From NCBI RefSeq assembly GCF_003236175.1, contig NZ_QKTW01000003.1, positions 1-64,000 on the forward strand: DNA of 64,000 bases, in the 5' to 3' direction. The notes under the pieces were generated by a model. That model saw only the letters and a program-made list of their open reading frames with translations. It did no database searches and was not told the origin of the DNA. Both the position numbers and the translations under genes were made by a program. Each line of letters begins with the position of its first letter. Positions within the stretch are counted from its first letter, which is position 1. Below, in pieces: positions 35,249 to 41,487 of this stretch. The stretch comes from Taibaiella soli. GTDB lineage: Bacteria > Bacteroidota > Bacteroidia > Chitinophagales > Chitinophagaceae.

Positions 35249-35803
35249 ATGAAAAAAGGAGTACTACTGCTATTACTGGCAGGTGTCTTCGCCATGTCCG
35301 CGATGAACAGCTCGTGTAAGAAAAGCGATGACAACACAACGACGATGACATTGTACGATTCTCTGGGTGGTACCACGATGGTGCAGGACCCGGCGAATAC
35401 GTCCACAATGATTGAAAAAGGCAGGCTGGGCATACGTTCGGTAGTAGACAGCGCGATATTTGTAATCGCAGCTGACAACCAACTCAACGGATTTTTTACG
35501 GTATTGCTGGCGGAGGTAACATCTGGTAACACAACGGGATTTGAGGCGCTGAGCAAGAATCTTACTGATTTTATTTGTGTGGCTGCGGGCGCTAAAAACT
35601 TTACCTATGGCGGAAAGAATATGGTTGCGGCACATGATCCTGCACAGAATAGCAGGATGAATGGTAAGGCTACGAGTGCCAATTTTGATCAGTTTCTAAA
35701 TGATGTAGGTGTTGCCGCAAAAAAATGTGGACTTTCTGATCAGTTGATTGGCCAGGTAGCTGCGCGGTTGAATACTGTACGTAGTCAGGTCGTGCAGCAA
35801 TAG
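35249..35803 (+). CDS. Lipoprotein truncated haemoglobin (group I-like)
   Basis: 184 residues. The N-terminus is a lipoprotein signal (MKKGVLLLLLAGVFAMSAMNSSCKK, Cys23). The rest follows the truncated globin pattern: LYDSLGG, then an NQLNGFF segment, LSKNLTDFICVAAGAKNFTYGGKNMVAAHDP and a helix NFDQFLNDVGVAAKKCGLSDQLIGQV. His129 in VAAHDP fits the proximal haem ligand and is the only histidine in the protein. Truncated globins are usually cytoplasmic; here lipid anchoring would put it in the envelope, perhaps for nitric oxide or oxygen binding. It is co-transcribed with the HMA-like protein. Confidence 0.82.
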   Translation: MKKGVLLLLLAGVFAMSAMNSSCKKSDDNTTTMTLYDSLGGTTMVQDPANTSTMIEKGRLGIRSVVDSAIFVIAADNQLNGFFTVLLAEVTSGNTTGFEALSKNLTDFICVAAGAKNFTYGGKNMVAAHDPAQNSRMNGKATSANFDQFLNDVGVAAKKCGLSDQLIGQVAARLNTVRSQVVQQ

Positions 35804-35807
35804 CTGA

Positions 35808-35921
35808 ACCCCCAACCCCTGAAGGGGAGTCCCAGCGCGAGTAACTACCCTAGCCCTAAAGGGGATCTCAGTACGAAATGCTCAGAATACTCGCGTTGAG
35901 ATTCCCTTTAGGGGATAGGGG
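35808..35921. repeat. Inverted pair of CCCCTAAAGGGGAGT repeats
   Basis: The gap holds two opposed copies: cccaacccctgaaggggagtcccagcgcgagt (from 35812) and actcgcgttgagattccctttaggggataggggtt (to about 35925). A third partial copy, ccctaaaggggatctcag, lies between them. They could form a long hairpin between the convergent globin and rtcB genes. Confidence 0.7.
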
Positions 35922-37343
35922 TTAATCCTCCCGGCTTCCATCATCCGCCATGCGCACCATTTTTGGTGTGAACTTCGCCACAACATCGACCAACGCAGTC
36001 TGCGAAGCCATCACCATATTAATGTCCTTATATGCCATTGGGGCTTCGTCAAGACCAGCTCCAATTAGCGTTACTCCTGCTTCTTTCAGCGTCTCTTTCA
36101 TCTGCGCCTTTGTAATGTTTTTAGTAGCAGCAGTCCGACTCATTTGTCGGCCAGCTCCGTGCGATGCAGAATTGATTGCTCCTGCTTCTCCTTTACCGCG
36201 TACTAAAAATCCCGGCGCAGTCATAGATCCAGGGATGATTCCCATCACGCCTTTACCTGCCGGCGTGGCGCCTTTACGGTGCACAATCACTTCTTCGCCG
36301 TTCCAGATTTCTTTCCATGCAAAATTGTGGTGGTTTTCAATCTTCGCCAATACGACGCCACCCATCGCTTTCACCAGTTTTTGGTGAATGATATCATGAC
36401 AGGCAGACGCATAGTCACCCGCAAGATTCATCGCTAACCAGTATTCCTGCCCCTCGGCAGAGTTGATATCGAAGTACGCAAGGTTCTTCGCTTCATCCGG
36501 CAGTTGACAGATTTCTTTAGCCAACTTTGTATAATGTCCGGCGACTGTCGCGCCAAAGCCACGAGAACCAGAGTGGGAGAGCAGTGCAAGGTAACGGCCA
36601 GCATCAATATTTAATAATTCATCACGTTCCGCAAAATCAATGATGCCCCATTCCACAAAGTGGTTACCGCCACCGGATGATCCTAATTGTGTGTACGCTT
36701 TATCGTGCAGTTGTTTCACGAACGGCGTAATGTTAAATTCATCGCGTTCCAGTATTTCATGATCCGCACGGTATTGGCCTCTGAATCCGTTGCCGGCACC
36801 AAAGTTTGTCATGGCAATCAGTTCGCGTTTATACTTCGCTTCATTGGCATAGAAATGCGTTTCCGGAATATCGAAAATTGTCAATGCCATCCGGCAACCG
36901 ATGTCCACACCGACACCATAAGGAATGATAGCATTTCGGGTGGCTAATACACCTCCAATCGGCAATCCATAACCCTGATGCGCATCTGGCATCAGTGCTC
37001 CCGCTGCAGTTACCGGCAGTTTCATTGCGATGTCCATTTGTTTACGGGCGCCTTGTTCAATATGTGCTTCACCGTAAATCGTATATCGTTCCGGATTTTG
37101 GTTGAGCGAAATCATCTGATGTTTCGGGTCGTTCGCATCTTCAATTATGGCTTTTGCTAATGGTTCCATGATTTCATCGTCCAGAAAGTTTTCCGGGTAA
37201 TCTTTTACTTTTTGCAGCATAGCCAATGCCGTAGTTTTTTCCTGTGCTGCAAACTGCTGCGCCACAGCCAGCGCCACGCCTAATATTTTTCCTTCTGTAT
37301 AGCCGATCTGTAAAAGATCGGCGCCTGTGATATGATTGTTCAT
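35922..37343 (-). CDS. rtcB: RNA-splicing ligase RtcB
   Basis: 473 residues. RtcB signature residues are all present: PDAHQGYG (119-126), GVDIGC with metal ligand Cys150, GGGNHF (His228), LSHSGSRG, and INSASHGAGR, in which His395 is the residue guanylylated by GTP. RtcB joins 2',3'-cyclic phosphate or 3'-phosphate ends to 5'-OH ends of broken RNA, typically cleaved tRNA. It lies at the end of the minus-strand RNA-repair cluster with two predicted RNA nucleotidyltransferases, an S24-like protease, the tRNA-like RNA array and Ro60. A 237-base gap with a REP-like repeat separates it from the next gene. Archease is not adjacent. Confidence 0.96.
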   Translation of the reverse strand: MNNHITGADLLQIGYTEGKILGVALAVAQQFAAQEKTTALAMLQKVKDYPENFLDDEIMEPLAKAIIEDANDPKHQMISLNQNPERYTIYGEAHIEQGARKQMDIAMKLPVTAAGALMPDAHQGYGLPIGGVLATRNAIIPYGVGVDIGCRMALTIFDIPETHFYANEAKYKRELIAMTNFGAGNGFRGQYRADHEILERDEFNITPFVKQLHDKAYTQLGSSGGGNHFVEWGIIDFAERDELLNIDAGRYLALLSHSGSRGFGATVAGHYTKLAKEICQLPDEAKNLAYFDINSAEGQEYWLAMNLAGDYASACHDIIHQKLVKAMGGVVLAKIENHHNFAWKEIWNGEEVIVHRKGATPAGKGVMGIIPGSMTAPGFLVRGKGEAGAINSASHGAGRQMSRTAATKNITKAQMKETLKEAGVTLIGAGLDEAPMAYKDINMVMASQTALVDVVAKFTPKMVRMADDGSRED

Positions 37344-37580
37344 TTGTAAGTAGTTTGTTGTTAGTCAATGAATGGGTACTCGCGATTGTTATCTCTACAA
37401 TAGGAGCGATCTCGCGACGACATGGGTTATAGTAAAATGAGTGTCATCCTGAGCGGAGTCGAAGGATTGCTCGTGCTTGTTACTCGCGTTTATCAAAAGA
37501 GAGCGACAATAAATTAATCCTTCGTGAAATCTCATTGGGACGTTCCTCGCTATGACCCGTGCGAGTTTGTGTAGAATGAA
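37344..37580. repeat. Intergenic REP-like elements (GTCATCCTGAGCGGAGTCGAAGG family)
   Basis: gtcatcctgagcggagtcgaaggattg at about 37441-37467, with a partial inverted counterpart (aatccttcgtgaaatctcattgggacg...) downstream. A second copy is at about 39495-39520. This word is a well-known dispersed repeat of Bacteroidota. The gap separates rtcB from the nucleotidyltransferase genes. Confidence 0.7.
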
Positions 37581-38642
37581 CTAACGGAGGTACAACTCAG
37601 TTCTCATCTTCACTAGTGTCGCTTCTATTACGCTCATGTCCGGCGTGTCCTGCAACGCACTGTTCGCGAATGCTAAATCTATACGCCCCATAAGGTCATC
37701 GGCCATTTCTAATAAGTCTTCATATTCAAAACTGCCTGATTTTATGGCAAGCAATTCGGTTCTGTTGTTTCGTTTTACTGATATAGTGTTACTAGCGCCT
37801 ATTTCTTCGGCCATTTGCAACAGTCGTATCGTATGCATCATGTTTTTGGCATCGTAATGTTTGCCGTGTGCTTCGTTCAATGCATACCGATTTTCATTTC
37901 TTTTCGCTACCCAGTCCCAGTACTCGCGGTAGTCTTTGCAATATACAGAGTAGGCCTCCTTGTTGAAGAATAGATATGCTTTTATCGGTTCCTCTTTTGG
38001 TATTGATGAAACAGAAACTTCATTTGCCAACTCACCGCTCATCACGCCACTATAATGCAATTCATTTTTCTCATCGTGGTATAGCGCGTATAATTCCTTA
38101 GTATGCGCTATTTTGCTCAATCCACAATGTTCTTGCTTTAAATTGTTTTCGGCTAACCAATCAGTCAGCGGTACTGATCCGGCATCGTTTACAATGAAAC
38201 AGAAACTCATTATTGACTTACGTTCCGGCGCCACTGGATTCACAATTTTCTTCTTGAATCCTCTTGCTTTTTTTACTTGCGTAGCCGCGTATCCGGCAAA
38301 TGTTTCCCTGCATAATTTAGAAAGAAACATCCTTACCGGCAATGCGTTCATCAGCGGATGTTTATATAATATGCAATCATCTGATGTTGCCAGTAACTCC
38401 AGTATATTCGGATTGTTTTTAGACAATAGTTCTACAAAACGTCCCAGTTCATAATAGGTTTCGTCATTCGTCTCATTGCTGATTTGAGGTATGTATTGAA
38501 GCCCGAAGAACTGTTCTCTGGGCAGGTAATACACGCCTTTCAGATCGGTGTCCGATTGCTCTGTTGCCAGTCCGTAAGCCCTGCTGCCACTAACACACTC
38601 AAGGAGCAGCAGTTTCTTTTCTTTCAAGTCTTGTATCGTCAT
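37581..38642 (-). CDS. PF10127-type nucleotidyltransferase (RlaP-like), copy 1
   Basis: 353 residues. The polymerase-beta-like active site is seen as SGSRAYGLATEQSDTDLKGVY with the metal aspartates Asp31 and Asp33. This family (DUF/PF10127) has been predicted, from its link to RtcB and other ligases, to add nucleotides to RNA ends before sealing (named RlaP). The long C-terminal helical part fits. Its start overlaps the end of copy 2 by 44 bases, so the two are translated from one message. It is the longer of two paralogues. Confidence 0.85.
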   Translation of the reverse strand: MTIQDLKEKKLLLLECVSGSRAYGLATEQSDTDLKGVYYLPREQFFGLQYIPQISNETNDETYYELGRFVELLSKNNPNILELLATSDDCILYKHPLMNALPVRMFLSKLCRETFAGYAATQVKKARGFKKKIVNPVAPERKSIMSFCFIVNDAGSVPLTDWLAENNLKQEHCGLSKIAHTKELYALYHDEKNELHYSGVMSGELANEVSVSSIPKEEPIKAYLFFNKEAYSVYCKDYREYWDWVAKRNENRYALNEAHGKHYDAKNMMHTIRLLQMAEEIGASNTISVKRNNRTELLAIKSGSFEYEDLLEMADDLMGRIDLAFANSALQDTPDMSVIEATLVKMRTELYLR

Positions 38643-39393
38643 AGCGCATTATCGTTTTGAAAAAACAGTCATTCAATTTTTCGGCGTCAAACTGATTGCG
38701 TGGAAGATCGCTGGATGCAGTGCTGCAATAATTGTATTCCGTTTTTATGTGCCGTAGCAAGTCATCATTCACTGTTACCATAAGTGCTTCCGCAGCATTT
38801 GCTTTTAACGCTATCAGCTCTTGCGTCATAGTCTTCATTTTATCTGGCATGAGCGTTAGCAAAGGTTCTATTGTCATTGGCGCTATACCGTTGCGTTCCA
38901 GACACCATTTTGCCGATAACAGCGGACGCAGCACGTAAAACAACGATTTTATTTTTATAGTTCCTTCGTCGGTCAATGTTTCCAGCGCGCCTTTTGCTAT
39001 GCCGAGATAGTGGTGTATGTTACTGCGCTGACTAAAATATGCGCCACATAGCGACCAAAGCTCATCTCGGAAACCGGCCTCTTCCCTGTATATCATCGGC
39101 GACTGCAGCCATTCAAACGGAGTTGTATTTGATTTATACATCAGCTGCAACACTTTTTTCAAATCCCATCCATACACATCGAGTTCCGAATTTATCGGAA
39201 AGCTCAGATGGTCTTTAGAATCGTTTATCGACAGATAGGATTTATAAGGGCTGGTGTATATAAAGCGTACATCGTAATCAGAATCCGGTGAGGGGAAACC
39301 CCAGGCCCGGCTGCCCGATTCGCAGGCATATAGTATGCGTATGTTATATGCTGCTTCTATTGCAGCAAGTTCATTTAGTATCGTTGTATTCAT
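38599..39393 (-). CDS. PF10127-type nucleotidyltransferase (RlaP-like), copy 2
   Basis: 264 residues with the active site ESGSRAWGFPSPDSDYDVRFIY (Asp39, Asp41), closer to the YcgL/YbbK-like branch of the same family than copy 1. The body is helical, with FYVLRPLLSAKWCLERNG. Paralogous pairs of this enzyme next to RtcB suggest that the two act on different RNA ends or substrates. The stop lies inside copy 1 (44-base overlap). The 228-base gap upstream of this gene holds REP-like repeats. Confidence 0.85.
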   Translation of the reverse strand: MNTTILNELAAIEAAYNIRILYACESGSRAWGFPSPDSDYDVRFIYTSPYKSYLSINDSKDHLSFPINSELDVYGWDLKKVLQLMYKSNTTPFEWLQSPMIYREEAGFRDELWSLCGAYFSQRSNIHHYLGIAKGALETLTDEGTIKIKSLFYVLRPLLSAKWCLERNGIAPMTIEPLLTLMPDKMKTMTQELIALKANAAEALMVTVNDDLLRHIKTEYNYCSTASSDLPRNQFDAEKLNDCFFKTIMRYDDTRLERKETAAP

Positions 39394-39621
39394 TGTCAGT
39401 GTTTTTAAAATTTTAGGATACCGGCTCGGTTTCTCTATTTAGCATTCGTTGCGTCGCACATTTCAGTGGCAGAATGTCTATTGCTAAGTGTATTTGTCAG
39501 CTTGAGCGGAGTCGAACCATTGCGCTCGCTGCAAGCCCAAATCCGGGATTTTGCCGATATTGCAAGTCGCTTCGAGGTCTAGAAGGGTGTTGATACAATG
39601 AGTTACTCCACACACCACGCT
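39394..39621. repeat. Intergenic REP-like repeats between nucleotidyltransferase and S24-like gene
   Basis: cattcgttgcgtcgcacatttcagtgg (about 39445-39470, also seen at 52410 and 52682) and cagcttgagcggagtcgaaccattgcg (about 39496-39522, related to the repeat at 37441). No gene is seen here. Confidence 0.6.
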
Positions 39622-39942
39622 TTATCTTTTGTAGATTACTTTATTCTGAAATTCGCCCTCCGTCACACGGCCATAAATGATCCTGGTCCAGCCATTCTCA
39701 TATCCATGATTATTGGCGATCAGATAACCTTTATTCGTGTCTTTCTTCACAATTTTATGTGCATCGATATATCGTCCTTTTACTTTGCAGAATACAATAT
39801 CCCCGATCTCGTAATCGTCTGATGTTTCAAAGCTGAGTAAACTACCGCTTTTCAGGATAGGTAACATAGAGTTTCCGAAGGCTTTCATTTTTCCGTTCCC
39901 TTCCGTTTCTAACGCTCTTTTGAGCCTTTCAAATTTGTTCAT
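39622..39942 (-). CDS. Stand-alone S24/S26-like Ser-Lys protease domain
   Basis: 106 residues. It consists only of a LexA/UmuD-type peptidase fold: FGNSMLPILKSGSLLSF with Ser25 as nucleophile, and GRYIDAHKIVKK with Lys63 as general base. There is no helix-turn-helix or membrane anchor. LexA-like domains cleave themselves or a partner after a stress signal. Here it lies between the tRNA-like RNA array and the RNA nucleotidyltransferases, so it may process a component or regulator of the RNA-repair system. The T-arm of RNA unit H ends only 30 bases upstream of its ATG. Confidence 0.78.
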   Translation of the reverse strand: MNKFERLKRALETEGNGKMKAFGNSMLPILKSGSLLSFETSDDYEIGDIVFCKVKGRYIDAHKIVKKDTNKGYLIANNHGYENGWTRIIYGRVTEGEFQNKVIYKR

Positions 39943-39965
39943 TTCGTTTTGGGTTTAATAAATCG

Positions 39966-40163
39966 TACCCCTGGCGGGAATCGAACCCGCATGTCTCATT
40001 GCTGAGCAGTATGGCTCTAAATACGCTTCCCTACTTTGGTCTTCCACATTTCGGTGCATCTGTAAATTCTATCCATATTTTCGCGTAGATAATACGGAGT
40101 CATCCATACACACAACGGCCATTAATTTTTCCGCTGGCTTTTTCCGGTTAAGCTACAGGAGTA
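39966..40163 (-). ncRNA. Unit H: tRNA-like RNA, canonical order with long central insertion
   Basis: The ends pair as an 8-bp acceptor (TACTCCTG from 40163, CAGGGGTA to 39966, one G-U). A D-arm follows the 5' strand (GCTT...AAGC, 40153-40137) and a perfect T-arm (GCGGGTTCGATTCCCGC, 39990-39974) precedes the 3' strand. About 120 bases occupy the place of the anticodon arm. The 3' end is followed by CGATT, not CCA. It is not tmRNA (no GGGGC..., no tag) and the insert is too short for a group I intron. It shares CAGATGC with the Y-like units but not their full helix. Function unknown. Confidence 0.55.
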
Positions 40164-40177
40164 TTTATTGTTTTTTG

Positions 40178-40317
40178 AAAACGAGGTAATTATTAAAGAG
40201 AGCTCTATTCCGGTGCGCTACCAGACTGCGCCACAATGCATGCAATGCAAAGGCGGGATTTGAACCCGCGACCTCCGGGACCTCATCGAAGTAACTCTGT
40301 TTTACGACACCCGTTTT
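40178..40317 (-). ncRNA. Unit G: Y-RNA-like RNA with permuted tRNA body
   Basis: Read on the minus strand, the 5' end AAAACGGGTGTCGT pairs with the 3' end ACCTCGTTTT, and AGAG with CTCT, around the conserved internal loop TGTCGTA / ATAATTAC. The motif CTACTTCG-type (GTTACTTCGAT) follows. Then come a T-arm (GCGGGTTCAAATCCCGC, 40269-40253), a closed acceptor-like hairpin (TGCAT-TGC-ATGCA) and a D-arm GGCGCAGTCTGGTAGCGCACC (40232-40212), the order of a circularly permuted tRNA. The D-arm resembles tRNA-Pro. Confidence 0.75.
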
Positions 40318-40343
40318 TTTATTTTGAGTTTTTATTTTATTGT

Positions 40344-40474
40344 AAACAAGGCAATAAGCGAGGAACGTGTATTGGTGCTCTGCCATTTGAACTACCACGT
40401 TTTGCGTGAGCGGGATTCGAACCCGCAACTTCCCGATTAAAAGTCGAAGTAACGCTCTTCTACGGCACTTGTTT
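40344..40474 (-). ncRNA. Unit F: Y-RNA-like RNA with permuted tRNA body
   Basis: Ends pair perfectly AAACAAG (40474-40468) / CTTGTTT (40350-40344), around the loop TGCCGTA / TTATTGC. It continues AGAGCGTTACTTCG, T-arm GCGGGTTCGAATCCCGC (40426-40410), acceptor hairpin CACG-CAAAA-CGTG (40408-40396), then D-arm GTTCAAATGGCAGAGC. T-loop and D-loop GG are intact. A T-rich stretch follows the 3' end. Confidence 0.8.
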
Positions 40475-40554
40475 TATTTTTAAATTTAGCTTGATGAGCT
40501 GCTTTATACGCTAGGCTTTGCAGCTTTTTTACTTTTGAATTTTTATTAGAATAA

Positions 40555-40685
40555 ACAAGGTGATAATCAAACAGAGTTCTCTCAGCGCTCTACCAGATTG
40601 AGCTATCCCGGTTATTGCCGGGAGCAGGATTTGAACCTGCAACCACTGAACCTTGATCGAAGTAGCTCTGTTTTACGACACTTGT
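40555..40685 (-). ncRNA. Unit E: Y-RNA-like RNA with the clearest permuted tRNA body
   Basis: Outer stem ACAAG/CTTGT, inner stem AAACAGAG/CTCTGTTT (8 bp), separated by the conserved loop TGTCGT versus ATTATCAC. After CTACTTCGATC come T-arm GCAGGTTCAAATCCTGC (40640-40624), a 6-bp acceptor TCCCGG/CCGGGA closed by the loop CAATAA (40623-40606), and D-arm GCTCAATCTGGTAGAGC (40603-40587). Joined in the usual order these parts would form a normal tRNA; here the natural ends lie in the anticodon arm, which merges with the long helix. Confidence 0.85.
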
Positions 40686-40688
40686 TGT

Positions 40689-40760
40689 ATCCAGGGTAAT
40701 AATTGAGTAAGCTGTTGATCTATCTTTGGACGAAGTAGGCCTACTCTGACGACACCTGAA
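40689..40760 (-). ncRNA. Unit D: minimal Y-RNA-like unit without tRNA body
   Basis: Outer stem CAGG/CCTG and inner stem GAGTA/TACTC enclose the same asymmetric loop (TGTCGTCA / AATTATTAC), followed by the shared CTACTTCG word. Only about 30 bases, including the palindrome AGTAGGCCTACT, sit where other units carry T- and D-arms. It could be a Ro60-binding module alone, or a decayed unit. Its 3' end abuts unit E, so they may share a transcript. Confidence 0.6.
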
Positions 40761-40840
40761 TTATTTTGGATTTTAGATTTAATATTTGTGATTTATGCTA
40801 CTCGAGCGATCACCATTTTTTGTTTTTGACATTTCATCAT

Positions 40841-40970
40841 TCACCAATTTTCGGGCAATAAATCGATAAGGCTTATTTTGCTCTACCACCTGAGCTACTG
40901 CATAAAGCAGACGGGAGTCGAACCCGTGACACAAACGAAGAATTCCTTATCTACGGCACCGGTAATTTAT
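40841..40970 (-). ncRNA. Unit C: Y-RNA-like RNA with permuted tRNA body
   Basis: Inner stem GATAAGG/CCTTATC (7 bp) and outer CGG/CCG plus AATT/AATT flank the loop TGCCGTA / GATTTATTGC. The CTTCG word, T-arm ACGGGTTCGACTCCCGT (40927-40911), acceptor hairpin CTGC... read as GTCTGC-TTTAT-GCAG (40912-40898) and D-arm GCTCAGGTGGTAGAGC (40895-40880) follow in permuted order. Confidence 0.8.
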
Positions 40971-41054
40971 TTAAGATCTATGATTTAATATTTGTGATTG
41001 ATGCGACACGAGTATTGTTCAGCCACAACGTTTCATTTTGGGTTTTTGATTTTG

Positions 41055-41164
41055 AAAAAATCAGAGCTACAAACCACCAGCGAACGAGACGGGGAGTCGA
41101 ACCCCACAGTTTTTTACGCTGCTCGACCGGGACGAAGTAACGCTCATGTACGGCATCTGATTTT
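41055..41164 (-). ncRNA. Unit B: Y-RNA-like RNA with shortened permuted body
   Basis: Ends pair AAATCAGA (to 41156) / TCTGATTT (41065-41058), followed by a T run (terminator-like end). Conserved TGCCGTA, AGCGTTACTTCGTC, T-arm GGGGTTCGACTCCCC (41105-41091), a very small acceptor-like hairpin, and a D-like arm GCTGGTGGTTTGTAGC are visible. Confidence 0.72.
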
Positions 41165-41247
41165 ATTTAAGATCGAGCATTTGAAATTGGAGACTGATCT
41201 GTCATTACTCCATATTCATTGCGCCTTTTTGTTTTTAACTTTTAACT

Positions 41248-41388
41248 AAAAAAAACAGAGCAAAAAGCGAAGCGAGATCGGGGCATGTCAAGCCGGATTC
41301 GAACCGGATAGCCTTACTGCACAGGGCAGCTACGCTATTCCTCCCCATTCTTTGGACGAAGTAACCCACTTCTAACGGCATCTGTTTT
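41248..41388 (-). ncRNA. Unit A: Y-RNA-like RNA nearest rsr
   Basis: Ends pair AAAACAGA (41388-41381) / TCTGTTTT (41259-41252) and run into T8, a terminator-like end. TGCCGTTA and GTTACTTCGTCC are conserved. The body differs from the other units: GGGG...CCCC encloses a long hairpin (ATAGC...CTGC-CCTGT-GCAG...GCTAT) followed by T-arm CCGGTTCGAATCCGG (41307-41293), so this unit is not clearly permuted. Confidence 0.72.
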
Positions 41389-41409
41389 CTTGTAAAGATC
41401 TTCAATAGC

Positions 41410-41455
41410 AAGGCGTAAAGTTGTTCGGTATCTGAACGCTTTTGCTTTACGCCTT
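41410..41455 (-). promoter_or_regulatory. Hairpin between rsr and the RNA array
   Basis: An 11-bp stem AAGGCGTAAAG (41410-41420) / CTTTACGCCTT (41445-41455) has a 24-base loop that itself contains GTTC...GAAC. There is no T run on the minus-strand 3' side, so it looks more like an RNA-processing or 3'-end-protecting structure than a terminator. Confidence 0.45.
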
Positions 41456-41487
41456 CAGCTTTTTAATTTTTCACTTTCGATTTCCTG

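Noticed and set aside
39966-40163. tmRNA or a group I intron-containing tRNA
   Set aside because: No tmRNA 5'/3' consensus or tag reading frame, and the ~120-base insert is far too short for a group I intron.
40998-41249. Plus-strand ORF overlapping RNA units A and B
   Set aside because: Its amino acid sequence has no domain features, and the region is better explained by paired, repeated RNA units on the other strand.
39960-41400. A cluster of ordinary tRNA genes (many TTCGA-type T-arms)
   Set aside because: No unit has a contiguous 5' acceptor, D-arm, anticodon arm, T-arm and CCA in the usual order. In most units the T-arm precedes the D-arm and the acceptor is closed by a loop.
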